NCBI GenBank assembly: GCA_934433135.1
Contig: CAKRZO010000007.1
Location: 1 to 64,000 of the forward strand
Length of the DNA: 64,000 nt
Source of the DNA: an uncultured Acetatifactor sp.
GTDB taxonomy: Bacteria; Bacillota; Clostridia; Lachnospirales; Lachnospiraceae
Direction: 5' to 3'
Shown here: piece by piece, positions 18,001 to 25,014 of the stretch
Numbering within the stretch: position 1 is the first letter of the stretch
Layout: every line of letters begins with the position of its first letter
Made by a program: the position numbers and the translations under genes
Notes under the pieces: generated by a model
The model's input: only the letters and a program-made list of their open reading frames with translations
Told to the model about the DNA's origin: nothing
The model's database searches: none

Positions 18001-18384
18001 ATGGAAAACAATCAGAAGATGTTTGCATTTTTGAAAAGTGTGGTTGATCAGGACAGAGCTTCGGTGGTGATATGTAATACGGAGCATGAAATTGTATATA
18101 TGAATCCGGCAGCAGTAAGCAGCTATGCAAAGCGCGGCGGAGAGAAGCTGATCGGAAGAAGTCTTCTGGAATGTCATAATCCGGAGTCAAGAGTAAAAAT
18201 ACAGCAGGTCGTGGATTGGTTTGCAGCGGAGGAGAGTCACAACATTGTCTACACCTATCATAATGAGAAGCAGAACAAGGATGTGTATATGGTGGCGCTG
18301 CGGGACGGCGGCAGGTTGATCGGATATTATGAAAAGCATGAATATCGGGATGCGGAATCTATGAAGCAGTACGATTTGCGGTGA
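18001..18384 (+). CDS. Single PAS-domain protein
   Basis: A 127-residue protein that is essentially one PAS domain: SVVICNTEHEIVYMNPAA near the start, IGRSLLECHNPESR in the middle and a C-terminal sheet ending GYYEKHEYRD. PAS domains bind small ligands such as haem or flavin, or mediate dimerisation; no output domain is attached. The RBS is AAAGGAGTAAAAAAG. In the reconstructed ancestral order the gene directly followed the helicase, because a copy of its RBS and first codons sits right behind the helicase stop at 15805. Whether it takes part in defence is unknown. Confidence 0.75.
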   Translation: MENNQKMFAFLKSVVDQDRASVVICNTEHEIVYMNPAAVSSYAKRGGEKLIGRSLLECHNPESRVKIQQVVDWFAAEESHNIVYTYHNEKQNKDVYMVALRDGGRLIGYYEKHEYRDAESMKQYDLR

Positions 18385-18527
18385 TGCTACGAGAAGGTAG
18401 CGATTTATGCAGTAAATCAGCGGATTCCGAATGTTATTGCCTTAGCATTTTGAATGTTACATTTGTGTCATAAGGCAGTAAGCCGAATGTGCCGTAGGGA
18501 TTTGAGATAAGATAGGGAGGGGCATCC

Positions 18528-19586
18528 ATGCCTTTTGAAATTGTACGAAATGATATTGTCAATATGCGGGTGGATGCAGTGGTAAACACTGCGAATCCGA
18601 ATCCTGTCATCGGCTCCGGCGTTGACGGCGCCATTTATAGGAAAGCAGGAGAGGAACTGCTTGCAGCCAGGCAGAAAATCGGTCGCATTTCCTTTGGCGG
18701 TGCTGCTGTTACGCCGGGTTTCGGACTGGATGCCGGGTATGTGATCCACACGGTAGGTCCTGTTTGGGAAGGCGGCAAAGCGGGAGAGGAACAGATCCTG
18801 GCCTCATGCTATCAAAAGTCCCTGGCGTTGGCGAAAGAATACCAGTGCGAATCGATTGCCTTTCCGTTGATCGCTACAGGTAATTATGGGTTTCCCAAAC
18901 CGCTGGCACTGCAGATAGCGGTTCGGGAAATCCGTACGTTCCTTCTGGAAAACGAGATGCAGATTTATCTGGTGGTATTTGAGAAGGAAGCTTTCGCACT
19001 GTCGGAAAAATTGTTTCAATCCGTCAGCAGTTACATTGATGAAAATTATGTAAGCGAAAAGGTTTTTGCGGAATACGGAGCGGCATACGTAGATCATTCT
19101 CTGCTTGAAACAAGGCGGAGGAAGGAACGGCCGGAACGAATCCCGGAGCAAGATGCGAAGCAAACAGCAGAGGTATGCTTCGAGGAACCGGTTTGCGCCT
19201 CGGTTCCGATGCAGACGAATGATTTGAGCCGGTTATTTGAAAATCTGGATGCCGGTTTTCCCGAGACGCTTCTGCAGCTGATTGATCGAACCGGTAAGAA
19301 AGACTCTGAGATTTATAAAAAAGCCAATGTGGATCGGAAGCTTTTTTCAAAAATCCGTAACAATAGAGATTATAAACCGTCCAAGACAACGGCACTGGCT
19401 TTTGCTTTCGCATTGGAACTGGATCTGAAGGAAACGGTAGATTTTATCGGCAGAGCAGGTTTTGCGCTCTCTCACAGCAGTAAATTTGACGTGATTGTGG
19501 AGTATTTTCTCGTGAACGGAAATTATAATGTTTTTGAACTGAATGAGGTTCTGTTTGCTTTTGATCAGCCGCTGATCGGCGCATAA
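18528..19586 (+). CDS. Macro-domain protein with C-terminal HTH-like region
   Basis: A 352-residue protein, RBS GGGAGG. Residues 1-165 are a macro domain: VDAVVNTANPNPVIGSGVDG (ADP-ribose binding loop) and FPLIATGNYGFP (second loop). Such domains bind or remove ADP-ribose. After a charged linker (190-235) comes a helical region with SEIYKKANVDRKLFSKIRNN (near 276-295), resembling an XRE-like helix-turn-helix, and a conserved-looking tail. The VWA gene follows after 91 bases with its own possible control region. Macro, VWA and metallophosphoesterase genes are known associates in TerY-type stress/defence loci. Enzymatic activity versus mere binding cannot be told. Confidence 0.82.
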   Translation: MPFEIVRNDIVNMRVDAVVNTANPNPVIGSGVDGAIYRKAGEELLAARQKIGRISFGGAAVTPGFGLDAGYVIHTVGPVWEGGKAGEEQILASCYQKSLALAKEYQCESIAFPLIATGNYGFPKPLALQIAVREIRTFLLENEMQIYLVVFEKEAFALSEKLFQSVSSYIDENYVSEKVFAEYGAAYVDHSLLETRRRKERPERIPEQDAKQTAEVCFEEPVCASVPMQTNDLSRLFENLDAGFPETLLQLIDRTGKKDSEIYKKANVDRKLFSKIRNNRDYKPSKTTALAFAFALELDLKETVDFIGRAGFALSHSSKFDVIVEYFLVNGNYNVFELNEVLFAFDQPLIGA

Positions 19587-19589
19587 AAT

Positions 19590-19633
19590 GTCGCATTATA
19601 AGCGACCATTCATTCTCCTGTTTAACCTATAAT
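19590..19633 (+). promoter_or_regulatory. Possible operator and -10 box ahead of the VWA gene
   Basis: GTCGC (19590-19594) and GCGAC (19602-19606) form a short dyad. A TATAAT lies at 19628-19633, but no good -35 box is present at the right distance; the dyad occupies that place, which would fit an activator or repressor site. Weak evidence. Confidence 0.35.
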
Positions 19634-19677
19634 GAAGGCACAACAACAAACAAAAGGAAAACAGGAGGATTTAAAAA

Positions 19678-20328
19678 ATGACAGAGCTTGTATTTGTTTT
19701 GGATCGCAGCGGTTCCATGTCGGGACTGGAAAAGGACACCATCGGAGGATTTAATTCTATGCTGGAAAGGCAACGTAAGGAGCCGGGAGATGCGCTGGTA
19801 TCCACGGTGCTGTTTGATAACGAAGCAAAGGTTATTCATGATCGTGTTGCCATTGCAAAGGTGCCGAATCTTACCGATAAGGAGTATTTTGTAGGAGGCT
19901 GTACCGCACTTTTGGATGCTGTGGGAGGGGCGATTCAGCACATCGGAAACATACATAAGTATGCCCGCAAAGAAGATGTGCCGGAAAAAACGCTCTTTGT
20001 GATTATTACGGATGGTATGGAAAATGCCAGCCGCCGCTATACGTATGATTCGGTTCGCCGTATGATTGAACGGCAGAAAGAGCAGTACGGCTGGGAATTC
20101 CTTTTCCTGGGTGCGAACATCGATGCAGCAGCGGAAGCCGGAAAGTTCGGTATCGACAGATCCATGGCTGCCGACTATCATTGCGATGAAGCCGGAACGG
20201 CTCTTAACTATGAAGTCATCAGTGAAGCCATTACCTATGCAAGAACCTGTGCAACGCCGCTTAATGCCGACTGGAAAAGGAAGATTGATGCGGATTATCG
20301 GAAACGGGGAGGAAAGAGGGGAAAATGA
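19678..20328 (+). CDS. VWA-domain protein (TerY-like)
   Basis: A 216-residue protein consisting of one von Willebrand A domain. The metal-ion adhesion motif DRSGSMSG is at residues 9-16, the second metal ligand region is GGCTALLDAVG, and the third VIITDGMENAS, so metal binding should be intact. No signal peptide, so it is intracellular, as in TerY and MoxR-associated VWA proteins that scaffold protein complexes. RBS ACAGGAGG. Its TGA overlaps the ATG of a metallophosphoesterase remnant (20325), and the macro gene is just upstream, together suggesting one functional group. Confidence 0.85.
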   Translation: MTELVFVLDRSGSMSGLEKDTIGGFNSMLERQRKEPGDALVSTVLFDNEAKVIHDRVAIAKVPNLTDKEYFVGGCTALLDAVGGAIQHIGNIHKYARKEDVPEKTLFVIITDGMENASRRYTYDSVRRMIERQKEQYGWEFLFLGANIDAAAEAGKFGIDRSMAADYHCDEAGTALNYEVISEAITYARTCATPLNADWKRKIDADYRKRGGKRGK

Positions 20329-20438
20329 TTTGGTTTACAAGCGATTTGCATTTGGGGCACAGGGCGGTAATTAATATGTGCGGTAGGCCATTTGAAATAA
20401 TGCAGATTAAGGAATTCATGGAAATCAGTACGGAATAG
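20325..20438 (+). pseudogene. 5' remnant of a metallophosphoesterase gene
   Basis: The ATG overlaps the VWA stop (ATGA). The frame begins MIWFTSDLHLGHRAVINMCG, where DLHLGH is the first metal-binding motif (D-x-H) of calcineurin-like phosphoesterases. Homology ends after about 25 codons, and the frame stops at 20438 after 37 codons. The rest of the gene is missing. Together with the other 5' remnants it fits a habit of rearrangement in this island, but no complete copy follows within the window. Confidence 0.72.
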
Positions 20439-20470
20439 AGGCAACAGAAAAAGGTATGGAGGGACAAGGC

Positions 20471-21004
20471 ATGACTTTTACACAGCATTACAATTCTCCG
20501 CTGGGCGGTATCCTGTTGGCAGCGGATGAAATCGGGCTGACCGGACTGTGGTTTGACGGTGAAAAATATTTTGCCGATCATCTTCCGGCAGAATATACAG
20601 AGCAGGAAACACCGGTTCTGGCAGAAGCCGGACGATGGCTGGATATTTATTTTGCCGGCAAAGAGCCGGACTTTTTACCGCCGCTGCATCCCATCGGATC
20701 TGCTTTTCGGCAGTCAGTGTGGAAAATTCTTCTGCAGATTCCTTATGGAAAGACGACAACCTACGGCGAGATTGCGCGGCAGCTTGCTAAAGAGCAGGGA
20801 ATTCCCAGGATGTCCGCACAGGCAGTCGGCGGTGCAGTCGGACACAATGAAATCTCTATCATGATTCCCTGTCACCGGGTTGTCGGTACAAACGGCAGTC
20901 TGACCGGATACGCCGGGGGAATTGCTAAAAAAATGAAGCTGCTGGAACTGGAGCATACCGATATGACGGGATTTTTTATTCCGAAGAAAGGCACTGCACT
21001 TTAA
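20471..21004 (+). CDS. ogt: Methylated-DNA--[protein]-cysteine S-methyltransferase
   Basis: A 177-residue suicide enzyme that transfers the alkyl group of O6-alkylguanine in DNA to its own cysteine. The active site is IPCHRVVG with Cys134; the helix-turn-helix DNA-binding part (TTTYGEIARQLA) precedes it. The ATG at 20471 is preferred over 20456 because GGAGGGACAAGGC precedes it at proper distance. Length is normal for Ogt/MGMT proteins without the Ada extension. It is a DNA-repair gene, perhaps a passenger of the island. Confidence 0.93.
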   Translation: MTFTQHYNSPLGGILLAADEIGLTGLWFDGEKYFADHLPAEYTEQETPVLAEAGRWLDIYFAGKEPDFLPPLHPIGSAFRQSVWKILLQIPYGKTTTYGEIARQLAKEQGIPRMSAQAVGGAVGHNEISIMIPCHRVVGTNGSLTGYAGGIAKKMKLLELEHTDMTGFFIPKKGTAL

Positions 21005-21028
21005 GCAGACGGAAGAAGGAGGATTGCT

Positions 21029-21379
21029 ATGGCTACGATTATTTATCTGGTAATTTCATTATTGGTGTCCCTTGTTTTTATTATACTTGGAATAAGGCAG
21101 TATAGGGCTGAAAAACCGGTAACAATAAACACAGGAGAGAAGCCGCCTCGTGAAGAGGAACTGACGAGTGTTGCCGAATGGAACCATCGACACGGCAGAA
21201 ATTTTATTATTTTCGGGTGTGCACTTTTTATTACACTGTCAGTTTTTGTATATTTTATTGAAAAGCTGGACAGCGTTGTGCTTCAGACGGTTATTCTTAT
21301 AATAGTGCTGTTTGTCGAGATCGCATGGGTTGTGCTTGAAGATAAAATGATGAAAAAGAAAATGATGAAAAAAAGATGA
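21029..21379 (+). CDS. Small membrane protein of unknown function
   Basis: A 116-residue protein with three hydrophobic segments: about residues 4-22, 60-78 and 84-103. Between the first two is a hydrophilic stretch (EKPPREEELTSVAEWNHRHGR), and the C-terminus is strongly basic (KMMKKKMMKKR), so it probably faces the cytoplasm. RBS AAGGAGG. It lies 24 bases after the alkyltransferase and could be cotranscribed. I do not recognise the family. Confidence 0.6.
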   Translation: MATIIYLVISLLVSLVFIILGIRQYRAEKPVTINTGEKPPREEELTSVAEWNHRHGRNFIIFGCALFITLSVFVYFIEKLDSVVLQTVILIIVLFVEIAWVVLEDKMMKKKMMKKR

Positions 21380-21452
21380 AGTAGAAAAATATTAAAGGAA
21401 TACAGGAAACGAGAGATATTATTCAGGATATCATTCAGAGAGGTCTCAGACA

Positions 21453-21929
21453 ATGATAAAAGTACTTTTCGTGTGCCATGGCAATATTTGCAGGTCGCCA
21501 ATGGCCGAATTTGTATTAAAGGATATGGTAAAAAAACGTGGTCTTGCCGGCCAATTTAAGATTGCTTCGGCAGCCACAAGCACAGAAGAAATATGGAACG
21601 GGGTAGGCAATCCCGTGTATCCTCCGGCAAAAGCAGAATTGGCAAAGCATGGTTTAAGCTGTGAAGGAAAAAGGGCAGTACAATTAAAGACCTCGGATTA
21701 TGAAGAGTATGACTATCTGATCGGTATGGATACGAAAAATGTATCCGATATAGAGAGAATGACAGGGCATAAAGCAGGAGAGAAGATACACTTATTGTTA
21801 GCATTTCACCATGAGTCAAGATCGGTGAGAGATCCCTGGTATTACAATTGCTATGAGGAAACATATCGGGATGTGGTCACAGGATGCAGTGCGTTTCTGG
21901 ATTATCTGGAAGCGGAAGGTAAGATCTGA
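21453..21929 (+). CDS. Low-molecular-weight protein tyrosine phosphatase
   Basis: A 158-residue protein with the signature VCHGNICRSPMAE: Cys8 (nucleophile), Cys13, Arg14, Ser15. The general acid is in VRDPWYY. This is a complete LMW-PTP, which removes phosphate from phosphotyrosine or phosphoarginine in proteins. It lies alone in the island between a membrane protein and a HigA-ImmA regulator; the 74-base gap to the next gene shows nothing distinctive. The upstream RBS is AGAGAGGTCTCAG. Confidence 0.92.
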   Translation: MIKVLFVCHGNICRSPMAEFVLKDMVKKRGLAGQFKIASAATSTEEIWNGVGNPVYPPAKAELAKHGLSCEGKRAVQLKTSDYEEYDYLIGMDTKNVSDIERMTGHKAGEKIHLLLAFHHESRSVRDPWYYNCYEETYRDVVTGCSAFLDYLEAEGKI

Positions 21930-22003
21930 TAAAGGCCGGAAATTAACCGAAACAGCTGCAGAGTAGAGAGAAAGCACTGAAAGCATTACAAAAGGCAAGC
22001 ATT

Positions 22004-22930
22004 ATGAGTAATTATATTGAATATGATGACAAAATTGCTTTTCATCCTGGATATTATATTAAAGAAATAGTTGAGGAAAGCGGTTTGACTCAGGAGGATT
22101 TTGCAAAACGGCTGGATACTACTCCGAAAAATTTGAGCCTGTTGATTCGCGGAGAGCAGAGCCTTTCTATTGATATTGCAATGAAATTATCCAGAATGAT
22201 CGGAACCAGTGTTTCATATTGGCTTAATTTACAGAACGCTTATGATGCTTTGATAGCAGAGTTCAAATCAAAAGAGGAACTTATACAGGAAAGAGAAATC
22301 TTTTCTTTTTTGGATTATAAATATTTTCGGGATCATTTCAATCTGCCGGACTTACCCAGAAAGATCGATGTGCAGATTGCGCAAGTAAGAAGCTTTTTGA
22401 ATGTGGCTACCCTTACTGTTTTCAAAAAGAAAGATATGGCGGTGAGTTTTCGAAGCGCTGCCGGAGAACTTTCAGAGGCTAACATTGTGAAAGCTAACAT
22501 CATGGTGCAGATAGCGATTAATATAGCTTTAAAAACAGAAGTACCTAAGTTTAATAAAGCGTTTTTTGAAGAAGCTGTGAGATATGCACTTACTTTGACA
22601 AAAGACCACAGTACATTCTATCCGCTCATAAAAGGAGCTTTTGGTAAAGCAGGGGTTATTCTAGTTATTCTCCCTAATATTTCCGGATCCAAAATTAATG
22701 GCGCCACCAAAAAGATTGGTAATAATATTATGTTGATGGTGAATGACAGAAGACTGAATTCAGATACATTCTGGTTTACATTATTCCATGAGGTTGGGCA
22801 CATTATGAATGGTGACTATGGTATTTCTTTTGATTCAGAGTGCGGAGAGCAGGAAGAAATTGCTGACAAGTATGCAGAGGATATACTGATTCCGCGTGAT
22901 CAGTACAAGCAATTCATTGAAAAAGCTTGA
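22004..22930 (+). CDS. HigA-type HTH regulator fused to an ImmA/IrrE metallopeptidase
   Basis: A 308-residue protein. Residues 10-75 are an XRE/HigA helix-turn-helix (HPGYYIKEIVEESGLTQEDFAKRL), and the C-terminus is an M78 metallopeptidase with FHEVGH (His262, Glu263, His266). Such proteins serve as antitoxins or as regulators that are switched by proteolysis. No HigB-like toxin is adjacent. It ends 21 bases before jetA, so it may be the regulator of the Wadjet operon, although that is inference from spacing. Confidence 0.85.
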   Translation: MSNYIEYDDKIAFHPGYYIKEIVEESGLTQEDFAKRLDTTPKNLSLLIRGEQSLSIDIAMKLSRMIGTSVSYWLNLQNAYDALIAEFKSKEELIQEREIFSFLDYKYFRDHFNLPDLPRKIDVQIAQVRSFLNVATLTVFKKKDMAVSFRSAAGELSEANIVKANIMVQIAINIALKTEVPKFNKAFFEEAVRYALTLTKDHSTFYPLIKGAFGKAGVILVILPNISGSKINGATKKIGNNIMLMVNDRRLNSDTFWFTLFHEVGHIMNGDYGISFDSECGEQEEIADKYAEDILIPRDQYKQFIEKA

Positions 22931-22951
22931 GAGAGTAGAGGCGAAAAACAT

Positions 22952-24358
22952 ATGTATCGTGTTTTTAAGATGATTCCGTCAGGATTCTTTAACAATTTGG
23001 CCAGTGGCAGTAATCAAAGAATTTATGCGGATTGTATTCAACTGATTTATAAAGAATATGAAAAGGAGATTAGTTATCGTATCCCCAGAAATCAGATAAG
23101 GGATTCTCTTGCAATCTATTTTCTGGAAAATCATGTGGAATTGTCTTATGAAGAATACAGCGGTGATAAAACGGCAAATGATATGGCAAACGCTGTATTG
23201 CGAAAATTTCTTTCCAGAGAAATCGGATGGTTGGATGAAGAAATTGATGAGGCCACCTATGAAAAGCAAATCGTGATGACAGAAAACGGAATTGCATTGG
23301 CAGAGTTTTTAAATCGGCTGGAAAAACCGGAAAAAGAGGAGTTTTCCAGTTATATTTATAATATTTATAATACGTTGAGGAATCCGGAACAATGGCGGGA
23401 CAATCCCTATGTAAACGGAATAAGAAATATTAATAAAAATGCGCGTCAATTATCAAAAGCATTGAAAAAGTTGTCTACTTTTATCCGCACAATTATCGAA
23501 AAAATGGTACAGGAAAAAACGCTGGAAAGCTTGACGGAGAATATTTTGGAGTATTGTGAGGGCGATTTTATCCGGGAATATTCGAGATTAACGAAACAGC
23601 AAAACATACATATCTATCGTATGTTTATTAAGGCGAAACTGGATGATATGAGTAAGGAGGAATCCGTTTTTGCGAACATTGTGGAAGACTGCAGTAAGGA
23701 GGAAGGGCTTGATAATGAGGCGGCACATGATGTTGTGCTGGATATGATTCAAGCAACCAAACGCTTTCTTGCGGAAGATTATGATCAGATTATGCGGGAT
23801 ATCAAACATAAAATAAATGTGTATCTTCAAATTGCTGTAGGGAGAGCCAGGTTCATACGGAATCGTGAGCACGATATCCGCGGCAATGTAGAGAGAACAA
23901 TACGATATGTTCTGGAAGAATTAACGGATTTGTCTTTGAAAGACAATCTTCCGGGGGAGATGAATGCATTGTTTACCATGGACAGGCATGAATTTATAGA
24001 TATAGGTTCCATTCGTTACCCCAGAAAGAATCAGGCCATTAAGGAACCGGTAGCGGCAGAAATTGAAGAAATGACAGAGGAAGCATTGCAGGCTGCAAAA
24101 GAGGCGCAGCAGAGAGAAGCATATAATCCTTATTCCGGCAATTTGATGAAATTGTATCTGGAAAAGGAAATGGGCGATAGCAGGTCGATAATAAGTGAGG
24201 AATTGCCCTTGAACAGCAAAAATGACCTGTTGGCAAACCTTTCTTCCGTTGCCTATGCGAAGGATATTGGATTTGACATCGAAGTATTGGACGGCTACTA
24301 TGAGGCAAATGGCATGATTTTGCGCCGATTTAAGATTACAAGGGAGGATCCCGAATGA
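22952..24358 (+). CDS. jetA: Wadjet subunit JetA (MksF/kleisin-like)
   Basis: A 468-residue, mostly helical protein, first gene of a four-gene Wadjet operon. Its start (MYRVFKMIPSGFFNNLASGSNQRIYADCI) and its place before JetB, an SMC ATPase and a TOPRIM-type JetD identify it. In Wadjet, JetA is the kleisin that bridges the SMC heads and binds JetB; the complex extrudes small circular DNA such as plasmids and presents it for cutting. The stop overlaps the jetB start by four bases. Start ATG 22952 has GAGTAGAGGCG upstream. Recognition rests on operon layout more than on motifs. Confidence 0.85.
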   Translation: MYRVFKMIPSGFFNNLASGSNQRIYADCIQLIYKEYEKEISYRIPRNQIRDSLAIYFLENHVELSYEEYSGDKTANDMANAVLRKFLSREIGWLDEEIDEATYEKQIVMTENGIALAEFLNRLEKPEKEEFSSYIYNIYNTLRNPEQWRDNPYVNGIRNINKNARQLSKALKKLSTFIRTIIEKMVQEKTLESLTENILEYCEGDFIREYSRLTKQQNIHIYRMFIKAKLDDMSKEESVFANIVEDCSKEEGLDNEAAHDVVLDMIQATKRFLAEDYDQIMRDIKHKINVYLQIAVGRARFIRNREHDIRGNVERTIRYVLEELTDLSLKDNLPGEMNALFTMDRHEFIDIGSIRYPRKNQAIKEPVAAEIEEMTEEALQAAKEAQQREAYNPYSGNLMKLYLEKEMGDSRSIISEELPLNSKNDLLANLSSVAYAKDIGFDIEVLDGYYEANGMILRRFKITREDPE

Positions 24359-25014
24359 GCATAGATACATCATGGAAAGACCTTACATCATCGGAAAAAG
24401 ATTTGTTTCAAAGGAGTTGCCGCAAGCTTTTAAAACAGACATTTATTGTCCGTGATAAGGATGATGAGAACAAAAAACTATATTTTTTTACAGCAAGGAT
24501 GCCGGATATCTTTACCCAGTATTTTTCATTTATCGGTTTTGATATTGTGCTTGACCGCGAAAATGGGGTAGTGATGCTCAGAAACTGTGCAGATTTCGGA
24601 GAAAACGGAAAAATCCAGGCAAACAGACTGGCACTGAAAAAGGCAGAAAGTGTGGTCTTGTGCTGTTTGTGGACTTTATATGCAGACCGTTTGCGGAGTG
24701 GCAGCCTGGCACAAACTATCATGATATCTATGACTGACTTAAGATTCGCATTAGAAAAATATGGGCTGAAAGAGCCTTTAGATAAAACGGTAATGGTGAA
24801 TGCACTAAACTTGTTTTCAAGGTATAATCTAATTGATATTAATGGAAAAATCGGGGAGGCAGATTGCCTGATCCGGTTATATGCCTCCTTGCAGTTTGCA
24901 TTGGATAGTGAAGAGTTTAAGAATTTTGTAGAGGCCACGGAAAAGCGCATGCGGGCAAAAGGCGGAGAAAAAGAGGAAGATGTAGAGGAGGATACCTGGG
25001 ATGATGCAGAATAG
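24355..25014 (+). CDS. jetB: Wadjet subunit JetB (MksE/KITE-like)
   Basis: A 219-residue protein starting in the ATGA overlap with jetA (RBS GGGAGGATCCC). It has winged-helix-like segments (for example VMVNALNLFSRYNLIDI) and an acidic tail (EKEEDVEEDTWDDAE), as usual for MukE/MksE/JetB KITE proteins that dimerise on the kleisin. The end overlaps jetC by 14 bases, so all four subunits are translationally coupled. Confidence 0.85.
   Translation: MSIDTSWKDLTSSEKDLFQRSCRKLLKQTFIVRDKDDENKKLYFFTARMPDIFTQYFSFIGFDIVLDRENGVVMLRNCADFGENGKIQANRLALKKAESVVLCCLWTLYADRLRSGSLAQTIMISMTDLRFALEKYGLKEPLDKTVMVNALNLFSRYNLIDINGKIGEADCLIRLYASLQFALDSEEFKNFVEATEKRMRAKGGEKEEDVEEDTWDDAE

Noticed and set aside
19627..20181. 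Long minus-strand ORF opposite the VWA gene
   Set aside because: The plus-strand frame has a clear RBS and MIDAS motif; the antisense frame shows no recognisable domain.
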